Source: CAYWEP01 sp964457405 (lineage in GTDB: Bacteria; Patescibacteriota; Microgenomatia; Levybacterales; UBA12049). Taken from it: 30,715 nucleotides of DNA. The notes under the pieces were generated by a model. That model was not told where the DNA came from. It made no database searches and saw only the letters and a program-made list of their open reading frames with translations. Location of the stretch: NCBI GenBank assembly GCA_964457405.1, contig CAYWEP010000007.1, forward strand, positions 1-30,715, given 5' to 3'. The translations under genes and the position numbers were made by a program. This document shows, in pieces, positions 1 to 7,099 of this stretch; within the stretch, counting starts at the first letter, position 1, and every line of letters starts with the position of its first letter.

Positions 1-25
1 TAACCCCCTGATGCTATAAAACGAG

Positions 26-54
26 TAAACACTTTGTTTAGTATCTGCTAAAAT
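26..54 (+). promoter_or_regulatory. Sigma-70-type promoter of ychF
   Basis: A -35-like TAAACA (26-31), a 17-bp spacer and a -10 TAAAAT (49-54). The predicted transcription start is near 61, and the ychF ATG is at 63, so the mRNA would be leaderless or almost so. A GGGG run just before the ATG would then mostly lie outside the transcript. Confidence 0.5.
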
Positions 55-62
55 ATGGGGAA

Positions 63-1259
63 ATGAGTTTACAGATTGGGATAGTTGGCTTGCCCAATGT
101 GGGGAAGTCGACGTTGTTTAATGCACTGTTGAAGAGGCAAGCGGCGTTGGCGGCGAATTATCCTTTTGCGACGATTGAACCCAATATTGGCGTAATACCA
201 GTTCCCGATCCACGGTTGGAAAAATTGGCAGAAATAACTGCAGAAGAGATTGCTTCGCCTTCGCTCGCAATGACGATTGGAGATTCTGGACAAGTCCTTC
301 GACCCATTCGGCTGGCTGAGGGCAAGCAAGCTCAGGACGTTGCCAGAATGACGAATAGACCACCAATAAAACCAGCAACAGTAGAGTTTGTAGATATTGC
401 TGGTTTAGTTAAGGGAGCAAGTGAAGGCGCAGGCTTAGGTAATAAATTTTTGTCTCACATCCGTGAGGTCAGTGTGATTGCCCACGTTGTCCGGGCATTT
501 GAAGACCTAGATGTTGTCCGTGAGGGAAGCGTTAGTCCAGAAGAAGACCACAAAACAATCCAGACAGAACTCATTCTCGCAGATCTCCAGACTGTTGAAA
601 AACAGCGAGAAAGTAAAGCGGTGAAGACAGATCCTATCAAAAAATCTGCGGTTGAGAAATTGTATAAATCACTCAATGAAGGCAAAGCAGCGAGGGATAT
701 TTTACTCACCAATGAAAAAAAAGAATCTGTTAAAGACTTATTTTTACTCTCCAACAAGCCAGAACTGATCGTTCTCAATGTTGCAGAGCAAGATTATACT
801 GAAGAAAAAATGCAAGACATCATAAACCAATATACTAGTATATTAGTAGTGCCAGCGGAAAATATGATTGTCATTTGTGCAAAGATAGAAGCGGAGTTGG
901 CAGCATTGTCTGAGGAAGAACAGAAAGAGTATCTTAGAGACTTAGGGCTTGCCACATCGGGCCTTGAGCGACTTATTCAAAAGGCATATGAGCAACTTGG
1001 CCTGATTAGTTTTCTTACAGCAGGCGAGAAAGAAGTCCGCGCATGGACCATCAGAAAAGGAAGCAGTGCAGTCGAGGCAGCAGGTGGAATCCATACGGAT
1101 TTTATGAAGAAGTTTATCAAAGCAGAGGTTATTTCGTATGATGATTATGTTTCACTCGGCGGCAGAAAGAAAGCCCGTGAAGTTGGAAAAGCAAGGCTGG
1201 AAGGAAAGGATTACATTGTGCAGGATGGAGATGTCATCGAATTCAAGATCGGATCATGA
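63..1259 (+). CDS. ychF: YchF/OLA1-family translation-associated ATPase
   Basis: A cytosolic Obg-related P-loop NTPase that in the known family prefers ATP and associates with ribosomes. Visible are the G1 loop GLPNVGKS (residues 9-16), the G3 motif DIAG (111-114) after VEFV, a helical coiled-coil region (about 155-230), NVAEQD in the G4 region and a C-terminal TGS domain (about 315-396, RKGSSAVEAAGGIHTDF). At 398 aa it is about 35 residues longer than the usual 363. The excess sits between LEKLAEI and KPATVEFVDIAG (about residues 59-101), where family members have only a few residues; this stretch is encoded by repeat-like DNA, see the repeat entry. It appears to be transcribed alone from a promoter touching its start codon. 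The family call is very secure. Confidence 0.97.
   Translation: MSLQIGIVGLPNVGKSTLFNALLKRQAALAANYPFATIEPNIGVIPVPDPRLEKLAEITAEEIASPSLAMTIGDSGQVLRPIRLAEGKQAQDVARMTNRPPIKPATVEFVDIAGLVKGASEGAGLGNKFLSHIREVSVIAHVVRAFEDLDVVREGSVSPEEDHKTIQTELILADLQTVEKQRESKAVKTDPIKKSAVEKLYKSLNEGKAARDILLTNEKKESVKDLFLLSNKPELIVLNVAEQDYTEEKMQDIINQYTSILVVPAENMIVICAKIEAELAALSEEEQKEYLRDLGLATSGLERLIQKAYEQLGLISFLTAGEKEVRAWTIRKGSSAVEAAGGIHTDFMKKFIKAEVISYDDYVSLGGRKKAREVGKARLEGKDYIVQDGDVIEFKIGS
237..365 (+). repeat. In-frame repeat-derived insertion within ychF
   Basis: About 43 codons that have no counterpart in ordinary YchF. The DNA contains GAGATTGCTTCG (246-257) and CGCAATGAC (266-274), and the pair GTCCTTCGAC (294-303) / AAGCTCAGGAC (328-338). 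The first two strings recur in the element inside ddl (30546-30557 and 30598-30606), where they are read on the opposite strand. The reading frame stays open throughout. Confidence 0.7.
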
Positions 1260-1282
1260 AATTGACCCAAGGACGAAGTGGG

Positions 1283-1314
1283 CTCGATTCTCCCGCTGAG
1301 CGGGATCACTCGAA
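1283..1314. repeat. Short palindromic element between ychF and rpsF
   Basis: A perfect hairpin CCCGCT-G-AGCGGG (1292-1304) nested in weaker flanking complementarity (CTCGA 1283-1287 with TCGA 1310-1313). There is no U-tract on either side, so it is not a canonical intrinsic terminator; an RNA processing or repeat element is more likely. Confidence 0.45.
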
Positions 1315-1358
1315 GAATATTGTGTCGGAACTGTGAACAGTTACATTGAGATTCCCCC

Positions 1359-1387
1359 TTGATGGAATAAGCATACTCTGGTAAAAT
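1359..1387 (+). promoter_or_regulatory. Promoter of the rpsF-ssb-rpsR operon
   Basis: TTGATG (1359-1364), 17-bp spacer, TAAAAT (1382-1387). The expected start of transcription is about 1393-1395 and the rpsF ATG is at 1399, giving a 5' leader of only a few bases. An ATG at 1389 is out of frame with rpsF and stops after seven codons. Confidence 0.65.
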
Positions 1388-1398
1388 TATGCGTACCT

Positions 1399-1674
1399 AT
1401 GAGACTGTATGATTTAGTGTTAGTTCTCAAGACGTCTTTGTCCGATGCGCAGCGGAAAAAGTTACTTGATGACGTTAGACATAAGCTTGTGGATGTGCGA
1501 ATAAAAGAAGAAGAGTGGGGGCAAAAGCCGATGGCCTACAAAATAAAACAAGAATTGGCGGGCTTTTATCACGTAATGCATCTTGAATCAGAAAAAGGCT
1601 TGGACTCAGAGTTGGACAAAAGATTGCGAGCGAACGAGAATATATTGAGGCACCTTTTGTTAAGAACAAAATAA
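1399..1674 (+). CDS. rpsF: 30S ribosomal protein uS6
   Basis: Primary ribosomal protein that binds 16S rRNA as a heterodimer with uS18. The 91-aa sequence begins MRLYDLVLVLKTSLSD and has the family pattern of a beta strand, an acidic helix, the WGQKPMAYKIKQELAGFYHVMHL core (here WGQKPMAYKI and GFYHVMH) and the final helix ENILRHLLLR. Length is at the short end of the family. It is the first gene of the widely conserved uS6-SSB-uS18 operon. There is no Shine-Dalgarno sequence, consistent with the promoter lying about 11 bp upstream and near-leaderless translation. Confidence 0.96.
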   Translation: MRLYDLVLVLKTSLSDAQRKKLLDDVRHKLVDVRIKEEEWGQKPMAYKIKQELAGFYHVMHLESEKGLDSELDKRLRANENILRHLLLRTK

Positions 1675-1710
1675 ACTCTAAATAAATTTAAAATTCGAAT
1701 TTCAAAACTA

Positions 1711-1738
1711 TTAGGATTTAGAAATTAGAATTTAGGAT
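1711..1738. repeat. Heptamer tandem repeat in the rpsF-ssb spacer
   Basis: Four 7-bp units, TTAGGAT, TTAGAAA, TTAGAAT, TTAGGAT, followed by a T-rich unit. The A/T-rich sequence just before it (about 1683-1710) also shows a weaker 7-bp rhythm. See the finding on heptamer periodicity. Confidence 0.65.
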
Positions 1739-1758
1739 TTTTTTCTGAAAGGAAATAT

Positions 1759-2253
1759 ATGGCACGAAGTCTTAACAGAGTTCAGTTGATTGGTAATTTG
1801 ACACGGGATCCGGAGCTTCGGTACACGCCTTCCGGTACAGCTGTTTGCTCATTTGGACTTGCAACCAATCGTTACTGGACGACCGATCAAGGCGAAAAGC
1901 ACGAAGAGTCGGAGTTTCATAATATCGTTGCTTGGAATAAATTAGCAGAGCTTTGTAGTCAATTTCTTGTGAAAGGGCGCAAAGTGTATGTTGAGGGAAG
2001 ACTCGCTACCAGATCATGGACCGGTCAGGATGGGCAGCAACGGACACGGACAGAGATTGTAATAGAAGACATGATTTTGCTTGATAGGAATCCGAATCTA
2101 GCAGCAAGAAAAGAAGAGACCCATTCGACAGACTCAGGGTTCACCCAGAAGGTTCACCCTGAAGGGCAAGCGAAAGAGACGAAAGCAGAACAGCCAGCAG
2201 CATCCGTACCTGATTCAGATGAGGCAGTCAGCCCGGAGGATATACCTTTTTAA
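1759..2253 (+). CDS. ssb: Single-stranded DNA-binding protein
   Basis: Binds and protects ssDNA in replication and repair. The N-terminal OB fold (about residues 4-108) shows the family markers LNRVQLIGNLTRDPELRYT, WNKLAELCSQFLVKGRKVYVEGRL and the TRTEIVIEDM strand. It is followed by a disordered Glu/Gln/Ala/Pro-rich linker and the acidic interaction tip ending in PEDIPF, which in the family recruits partner proteins. The 164-aa length is typical. A good Shine-Dalgarno AAAGGAAA lies 5 bases before the ATG. It lies between the two ribosomal protein genes and is presumably co-transcribed with them. Confidence 0.97.
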   Translation: MARSLNRVQLIGNLTRDPELRYTPSGTAVCSFGLATNRYWTTDQGEKHEESEFHNIVAWNKLAELCSQFLVKGRKVYVEGRLATRSWTGQDGQQRTRTEIVIEDMILLDRNPNLAARKEETHSTDSGFTQKVHPEGQAKETKAEQPAASVPDSDEAVSPEDIPF

Positions 2254-2286
2254 GTCACAAGTTATAAGTCCTAAGTTATAAGTTAT
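2252..2286. repeat. Heptamer repeat filling the ssb-rpsR spacer
   Basis: Five 7-bp units: AAGTCAC, AAGTTAT, AAGTCCT, AAGTTAT, AAGTTAT. The array starts inside the ssb stop codon and ends inside the rpsR start codon. The last four units (2259-2286, 28 bp) are identical to 22954-22981 inside the M24 peptidase gene. No Shine-Dalgarno for rpsR is visible within it. Confidence 0.85.
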
Positions 2287-2530
2287 GAAGAAGCTAGTTA
2301 GAAAACCAATGCGGAGAAAATTTGTCGTTCCAAAAGAGTGCTATTTTTGTACGGATGGAAAAGAACCGGCATATATTGATACATCAGTGCTGCAGCGTTT
2401 CCTGACAGAGAGAGGAAAAATTGTCGGGAGATTGCGAAGCGGACTCTGTGCAAGACACCAGAGACATCTGACGAGCGCCATCAAAAACGCACGCTTTCTC
2501 GCACTGATACCATACATTTCTAGAGATTAA
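2285..2530 (+). CDS. rpsR: 30S ribosomal protein uS18
   Basis: Binds the 16S platform together with uS6. The 81-aa sequence has the family core ECYFCTDGKEPAYIDTSVL, RFLTERGKIVGRLRSGLC and ARHQRHLTSAIKNARFLALIPY. CYFC plus the later CARH provide Cys/His residues typical of the zinc-binding form of uS18. Third gene of the rpsF operon. Its start codon is embedded in the heptamer repeat, so initiation probably relies on coupling or on an unstructured A/T-rich leader. Confidence 0.97.
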   Translation: MKKLVRKPMRRKFVVPKECYFCTDGKEPAYIDTSVLQRFLTERGKIVGRLRSGLCARHQRHLTSAIKNARFLALIPYISRD

Positions 2531-2620
2531 TTTCAAATTTCTAATATCTCCTGCGAAGCAGGATCTCGCTTCGCGAGACAATTTGTACTTTCATTTAAAA
2601 TTTGACATTTGAAATTGGTA
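2530..2620. repeat. Inverted heptamer arrays flanking two hairpins
   Basis: Left array ATTTCAA, ATTTCTA, ATATCTC (2530-2550); then two tight hairpins CCTGC-gaa-GCAGG and CTCGC-ttc-GCGAG (about 2551-2578); then right array ATTTAAA, ATTTGAC, ATTTGAA, ATTGGTA (2593-2620), which is roughly the reverse complement of the left one. The whole can fold as one long imperfect hairpin after rpsR. A possible -35 TTGACA (2602-2607) lies in the right array but has no good -10 partner. Confidence 0.6.
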
Positions 2621-2639
2621 CTTATTGGAAATTTTTTAT

Positions 2640-3443
2640 ATGTCTACCCTGCCTATCAAGTTTCCTCCAGGTTTTTACCCAAAAGTAACAAAAGGCGATA
2701 CTGTTGCCATAGGTCAGATTTTAGCTATGAAAAATAAGCAAACTGACGAGGTGGTTGATCTCCCGGCGCAACTTGGGATCGATGTACGGGACGTTCCCAG
2801 GACGGTAAAGAAAAATCCCGGCGACAGCGTTGTCCCAGGTGACATACTTGCTTTGAAAAAGGAGTTATTCGGGGAGAAAAAAGTCATAAGCGGTGCTGCT
2901 GGCACAGTCCTTCGTTTTGAGCGGGATAAAGGCATACTTATTATTCGAGTGCATGGAGGAAATAGAGGAACAGACACAAAAGAGACAATTGTTTCTCCCC
3001 TTGATGGTGCTGTCATCTTGTGTAATAATGAGGAAATTCGAATAAGGTCCGATTCCAATGGACTGGTCGGAAAAAACGGCATCGGCCCTGGGGTTGAAGG
3101 AGAGTTGGTCAAAGCGAACGGCTTATCCCGCAGCAAAAGCGGTGATGAGGATGACGTTATCGCAGCCGACTTAACGGCAGACCAGATAGGAAAGATCATT
3201 ATTGGCGGTGTTTTCAATCGGGAAGTTTTAAGTAAAGCCTCGGCAATGGGAATACTCGGCGTCATTGCATCAGAGATCCTTGAGGAAGACTTAGCCTTTC
3301 TGACTGAAAAAGACTTACCGCTTACCGCTGTTGTTTTTTCGAAAGAAGATGTACAGAAAATTGCAGAACGGGTGGGGAAACGAGTTTTTCTCAATGGGCA
3401 AGGAAAAACAGTTCTTTTTTTACATTATGAAAAAAAACCTTAG
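2640..3443 (+). CDS. Unrecognised 267-aa protein with biotinyl/lipoyl-like (barrel-sandwich) segments
   Basis: I do not recognise the family with confidence. The ATG at 2640 (MSTLPIKFPPGF) is preferred over the TTG at 2625. The sequence is beta-rich and glycine-punctuated. Phrases such as VTKGDTVAIGQILA, PGDSVVPGDILALK, SGAAGTVLRFERDKGILIIRV and IVSPLDGAVI resemble the hammerhead strands of biotinyl/lipoyl or RnfC/NqrA-type barrel-sandwich folds, without the lysine of a modified carrier (no MKM). The second half (about 170-267, IIIGGVFNREVLSKASAMGILGVIA) looks like a small alpha/beta domain. There is no signal peptide or membrane segment. It overlaps ctpA by 17 bp, so it probably belongs to that operon. 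Confidence 0.6.
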   Translation: MSTLPIKFPPGFYPKVTKGDTVAIGQILAMKNKQTDEVVDLPAQLGIDVRDVPRTVKKNPGDSVVPGDILALKKELFGEKKVISGAAGTVLRFERDKGILIIRVHGGNRGTDTKETIVSPLDGAVILCNNEEIRIRSDSNGLVGKNGIGPGVEGELVKANGLSRSKSGDEDDVIAADLTADQIGKIIIGGVFNREVLSKASAMGILGVIASEILEEDLAFLTEKDLPLTAVVFSKEDVQKIAERVGKRVFLNGQGKTVLFLHYEKKP

Positions 3444-4680
3444 AATAATTGCGCTCCTTATCATTGCGGGGTTTATCGGTTATTATATTGGCGTCAATAA
3501 AGTCAAACTGGACTGGAAGAATTATGCCCCGCATGTTGAGGTAGTAAATAAAGAGCCGCCCGAATCGGTAAGCCGCATGGACCTAGCTCCTTTTTGGACT
3601 GTTCTCTCAAAAATTGAGGAGCAGTACTATGATAAAACCGCCATAGATTCGCAAAAACTCCTCAATGGGGCAATAACCGGATTGGTTGAGAGCCTGGAAG
3701 ACCCCTATACCGTCTATCTGCCGCCCAAACAAAACGACAATTTCAAGCAAGGCTTGGCCGGAAAATTTGAAGGCATTGGGGCAGAGCTTGGTATGCGCGG
3801 AAAACAAATTATTGTTGTTGCGCCACTTGATGGGAGTCCGGCGCAAAAAGCCGGCATTAAAGCGGGAGACGCGATCATGAAAGTGAACGAGCAACTTACC
3901 TTTGGTTGGACGCTCAACCAGGCGATTGACAAAATACGGGGGCCAAAAGGAACAGGTGTTACGTTGGCAATTGTTCATAAAGATGAAGAAAAATTGTCCG
4001 ATATAATAATCGTCCGTGACACGATAACGGTAAAAAGTGTTGTTGTCTGGACAAAAAAGATCAAAGATATTAGTGAAGTAAATAATAAAAAGCTTGGAAA
4101 CGGCGACGCAAGAGTAACATACATCAGGCTGTCGCAATTTGGCGATAACACCAATCAAGAATGGATAGGTATCGCAAGCTCTGTCGCACTTGATATAAAA
4201 AAAGAGGGCAATTACAAAGGGATTATTCTTGATCTTCGTAATAATCCCGGAGGGTACTTATCTGACGCGGTTTTTATAGCCTCTGAATTTATTCCCCGAG
4301 GTACGGTCGTTATCCAGGAAGACGGTCGGGGAAACAGAAATAAGTTGAACGTATCACGAACCGGTCTTCTCCATGATGTACCGCTTGTGATTCTCATCAA
4401 TAGAGGCTCGGCATCGGCAAGTGAAATTGTTGCAGGCAGCATGCGTGATCATAAGCGTGCTACCATTGTTGGAGAGACATCATTTGGTAAAGGGACGATT
4501 CAGCAGGCGGAAGATTTAGGCGATGGCGCTGGACTTCATGTCACCGTTGCGAAATGGTTAACGCCGAATGATACATGGGTACACCAGAAAGGTCTCACAC
4601 CGGATATAGAGATTGCAGTTGACGCGAAAGATCAATCCCACGACGCGCAACTTGAGAAAGCCATAGCAGAGTTATTATAA
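3427..4680 (+). CDS. ctpA: C-terminal processing protease, S41 family (CtpA/Prc-like)
   Basis: Membrane-anchored periplasmic or extracellular serine protease that trims or degrades envelope proteins from their C-terminus. The ATG at 3427 gives 417 aa starting MKKNLRIIALLIIAGFIGYYIG, a single N-terminal membrane anchor. Next come the family N-terminal helix (FWTVLSKIEEQYYD, GLVESLEDPYTVYLPP), a PDZ domain (GIGAELGMRGKQIIVVAPLDGSPAQKAGIKAGD in sequence, with SPAQKAGIKAGD diagnostic), and the S41 core with RNNPGG, the catalytic Ser in NRGSASASEIVAG and the catalytic Lys in SFGKGTIQ. The upstream in-frame start at 3331 would lie deep inside the preceding gene. It is followed 2 bp later by htrA, forming a protease operon. 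Confidence 0.95.
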   Translation: MKKNLRIIALLIIAGFIGYYIGVNKVKLDWKNYAPHVEVVNKEPPESVSRMDLAPFWTVLSKIEEQYYDKTAIDSQKLLNGAITGLVESLEDPYTVYLPPKQNDNFKQGLAGKFEGIGAELGMRGKQIIVVAPLDGSPAQKAGIKAGDAIMKVNEQLTFGWTLNQAIDKIRGPKGTGVTLAIVHKDEEKLSDIIIVRDTITVKSVVVWTKKIKDISEVNNKKLGNGDARVTYIRLSQFGDNTNQEWIGIASSVALDIKKEGNYKGIILDLRNNPGGYLSDAVFIASEFIPRGTVVIQEDGRGNRNKLNVSRTGLLHDVPLVILINRGSASASEIVAGSMRDHKRATIVGETSFGKGTIQQAEDLGDGAGLHVTVAKWLTPNDTWVHQKGLTPDIEIAVDAKDQSHDAQLEKAIAELL

Positions 4681-4682
4681 GT

Positions 4683-5831
4683 ATGCGACGATTGATTATC
4701 CTTATTGTTATTCTCATCGTTATCCTCGGGCTTGCCAGTCTTGCAAATCGTTTTATTCCCCAGGGAAAGGTAGCTCTTCCAAATGGTGATCGGTTGCGGA
4801 TTGCGTCAGAAGAAAATGTCATCATCGACACAGTAAAAAAGGTTGGACCGTCTGTTGTAACTATCGCTGCAACGTCCAAACAAGCAAGTCTTTTTGATGA
4901 AGAAGATCCTTTTTCAATTTTTGGCATTCCTTCACAGCGGCAGAGGCAAAATCCGCGTGAGTCGCAAAACATTGGATCAGGCTTTATTGTCTCGTCAGAT
5001 GGCATTATTGTTACGAACAAGCACGTTGTTTCGGATCCGAATAATAAATATTCTGTCGTTACCACAGACGAGAAGCGGTATACCGTAGATCGGATTTACC
5101 GCGACCCTCTCAATGATATTGCACTTTTGAAGGTTAACTCGGGTCAACATATCAGGCGAGCGTTAAAACCACTGACACTTGGTGACTCAGGACGTCTGCA
5201 AGTAGGGCAAATTGCTATTGCTATCGGGACAGCTCTTGGAGAATTTAACAACACGGTCACAACTGGCGTTATATCTGGACTTGGGCGGGGAATTGTTGCC
5301 GGATCGATCTATGAAGGATTTGTCGAGCAGTTGGATAATGTTATTCAGACTGATGCGGCAATCAATCCCGGCAATAGCGGCGGGCCACTCCTTAATGCCA
5401 AAGGAGAAGTTATTGGTGTAAATACAGCAGTTTCCCAATCTGGGGAGAATATTGGTTTTGCCTTGCCTATCAATGTTGTCAAAGACTCGCTTAAGAATTT
5501 CAATGAGACTGGCCAATTTAATAGACCGTATTTGGGTATTGCCTACCGCATGATAACGCGTGAGCTTTCAGACCAAAATGAGCTTCCTGAAGGAGCGTAT
5601 GTACAAACAGTCATCCCTGATTCTGCAGCTCACAATGCAGGCATTAAGCCTGGTGATATCATTACAAAATTTGACGGGACAAATGTACGCGCGAGTGCAT
5701 CAGAGTTAGCATCTCTTATTAGCAAGAAAAAAGTTGGTGACAGAGCAACCTTGACGATCTGGCGTGAAGAAGACGGGAGCCGGAAGGAAATGACAGTAAA
5801 GGTGACGTTCGAAGCCGCACCGGAACAGTAA
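4683..5831 (+). CDS. HtrA/DegP-type serine protease with one PDZ domain
   Basis: Envelope stress protease/chaperone. The N-terminus MRRLIILIVILIVILGLASLA is a hydrophobic membrane anchor. The trypsin-like domain carries the triad His114 (VTNKHVV), Asp145 (NDIALLK) and Ser232 (GNSGGPLL), with the SGFIVSSDG and QTDAAINPG contexts typical of the family. A single PDZ follows (about 275-378: PYLGIAYR, VIPDSAAHNAGIKPGDIITK). The 382-aa length fits DegS/HtrA-like single-PDZ proteins. It starts 2 bp after ctpA and is very likely co-transcribed, so both ends of envelope quality control, tail-specific and trypsin-like, sit in one unit. Confidence 0.96.
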   Translation: MRRLIILIVILIVILGLASLANRFIPQGKVALPNGDRLRIASEENVIIDTVKKVGPSVVTIAATSKQASLFDEEDPFSIFGIPSQRQRQNPRESQNIGSGFIVSSDGIIVTNKHVVSDPNNKYSVVTTDEKRYTVDRIYRDPLNDIALLKVNSGQHIRRALKPLTLGDSGRLQVGQIAIAIGTALGEFNNTVTTGVISGLGRGIVAGSIYEGFVEQLDNVIQTDAAINPGNSGGPLLNAKGEVIGVNTAVSQSGENIGFALPINVVKDSLKNFNETGQFNRPYLGIAYRMITRELSDQNELPEGAYVQTVIPDSAAHNAGIKPGDIITKFDGTNVRASASELASLISKKKVGDRATLTIWREEDGSRKEMTVKVTFEAAPEQ

Positions 5832-5843
5832 ACCAAGTTTTTC

Positions 5844-5872
5844 TTTGCACTTCCTAGAATTTGTGCTATAAT
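5844..5872 (+). promoter_or_regulatory. Leaderless promoter of the SurA-like gene
   Basis: TTTGCA (5844-5849, 17-bp spacing; TTGCAC at 16 bp is an alternative) and a perfect TATAAT (5867-5872). The ATG at 5880 is 8 bases after the -10, exactly where transcription should begin. Confidence 0.7.
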
Positions 5873-5879
5873 AGGCGAA

Positions 5880-6566
5880 ATGGCGAAAAAAGCCGAAAAG
5901 ACAACAAAAATCAGAAAGACTATTAAAGGATCCTCGGTGGTTGTTGCCGACAAAACAGCAAAGACGAGCTCTCCTGTTCGTCTGAAAAAGTCCTACCTTC
6001 TTTGGGGGGTTGGTGTTATTGTGTTAGTTTTTGCCCTTTACTTTTTCAGGAGCGTTTTTATCGCCGTAACGATAAATGGCCGGCCGATCAGTAGACTCGC
6101 CGTGATCCGGGAACTCGAGAGGCAAGGCGGCAAGCAAGCGCTCAATGCAATCGTGACAAAAAACCTTATTCTTCAGGAGGCAAAAAGGCAGAATGTAACA
6201 GTCAGTCAGGAAGAAATTGATAAAGAATTAAAACGTATTGAGGAGAATATTAAACGCCAGGGGCAAACACTTGACCAGGCGCTGATGTTGCAGGGAATGA
6301 CAAAGGAAAATTTAGTCGAACAAATTCGTTTACAGAAGATGATAGAGAAGATTGTTGGGAAAGATATTAAAGTGGCTGATAAGGAAGTTGATGAGTATAT
6401 AGCAAAAAATAAGGAATCTTTGCCACAGGATCAGGAGAGAAAGGTATTAGGCGCGCAGGTTAAGGATCAACTACGACAGCAAAAATTAAATGAAAAAGTA
6501 AACTCGTGGATAGAATCTCTTCGCAAGAACGCAAAAATCTCCTCATTTGTTCCATACTATCCCTAA
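5880..6566 (+). CDS. Membrane-anchored SurA-N-like chaperone without a PPIase domain
   Basis: The 228-aa protein has a Lys-rich cytoplasmic N-terminus (about 1-36), one membrane segment (about 38-58, YLLWGVGVIVLVFALYFF) and an extracytoplasmic SurA/PrsA-like helical domain. Its markers are a short VTINGRPISRLAVIREL strand-helix, ALNAIVTKNLILQEAKRQNVTVSQEEIDKEL (diagnostic core NLILQEAKRQNVTVS), GMTKENLVEQIRLQKMIEKIV and VADKEVDEYIAKN. The parvulin isomerase domain that usually follows is absent, so it is probably a holdase-type chaperone for exported proteins. It follows ctpA-htrA but has its own promoter. Ends in FVPYYP. Confidence 0.85.
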   Translation: MAKKAEKTTKIRKTIKGSSVVVADKTAKTSSPVRLKKSYLLWGVGVIVLVFALYFFRSVFIAVTINGRPISRLAVIRELERQGGKQALNAIVTKNLILQEAKRQNVTVSQEEIDKELKRIEENIKRQGQTLDQALMLQGMTKENLVEQIRLQKMIEKIVGKDIKVADKEVDEYIAKNKESLPQDQERKVLGAQVKDQLRQQKLNEKVNSWIESLRKNAKISSFVPYYP

Positions 6567-6586
6567 AAAAGAAGCCGTATTGTCTC

Positions 6587-6618
6587 TTGACAAGCATGAC
6601 AATATCTGAAATTATAAT
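6587..6618 (+). promoter_or_regulatory. Leaderless promoter of the cupredoxin gene
   Basis: Perfect TATAAT (6613-6618); the ATG at 6624 is only 6 bases further, so transcription probably starts on the start codon. A perfect TTGACA (6587-6592) is present but at 20-bp spacing, longer than optimal, so the -35 assignment is uncertain. Confidence 0.55.
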
Positions 6619-6623
6619 AGGTA

Positions 6624-7070
6624 ATGGCTAAAGCAAAGAAAAGGAAATCCACTAGAGCATCGTTTCACCACAATGCTGAACATCATCATCATTTTTTGTT
6701 AATCGTAGGTGGAGGATTCTTGCTTATGCTTCTCATTTTATTGACGTATAACAATCTGCCATTTGTCAGTAATTACCAGCAGCAAGCAGCGGTTCCGCAA
6801 GAGAGTATGGAAAATGAAAGTAGCGACGAGGTCTCGATAGAGAATTATGCATTTACTCCAAATACGATCACCGTGAAAGCAGGAACGACTGTAATGTTCA
6901 CCAATAATGATACTGTTTCCCATACGGCAACCGCTGATGATGGGAGTTTTGATACAGGTACAATACAGGGAGGACAGACTGGGGAAGTTACATTTGATAC
7001 ACCAGGAACCTATTTGTATCACTGCAGCCTGCACCCGAATATGACGGGGACGATTGTCGTTGAGGAGTAG
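6624..7070 (+). CDS. Membrane-anchored cupredoxin (type 1 copper protein)
   Basis: A small blue-copper-type electron carrier facing the outside. After a basic, His-rich cytoplasmic tail (His at 15, 16, 20-23) there is one membrane segment (about 24-42), a Gln/Glu-rich linker and a plastocyanin/amicyanin-like domain (about 70-148). The copper ligands are all visible: His100 (TVSHTA), Cys134, His137 and Met140 (YHCSLHPNM). The strands NYAFTPNTITVKAGTTVMFTN and TYLYHC fit the family. The redox partner is not obvious nearby. The His cluster on the cytoplasmic side is unusual and could bind metal. The fold call is secure; the physiological role is inference. Confidence 0.93.
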   Translation: MAKAKKRKSTRASFHHNAEHHHHFLLIVGGGFLLMLLILLTYNNLPFVSNYQQQAAVPQESMENESSDEVSIENYAFTPNTITVKAGTTVMFTNNDTVSHTATADDGSFDTGTIQGGQTGEVTFDTPGTYLYHCSLHPNMTGTIVVEE

Positions 7071-7099
7071 AGAATAGTTGTGATCAAAATATTGCCCCA

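Noticed and set aside
1283..1314. Hairpin as a ychF terminator
   Set aside because: No U-tract follows on either strand.
2252..2286. Tandem repeats as a CRISPR array
   Set aside because: Units are 7 bp with no unique spacers, and there are no cas genes in the window.
3331..3426. Upstream extension of ctpA
   Set aside because: It lies in another frame of the preceding gene and would put 32 residues before the membrane anchor.
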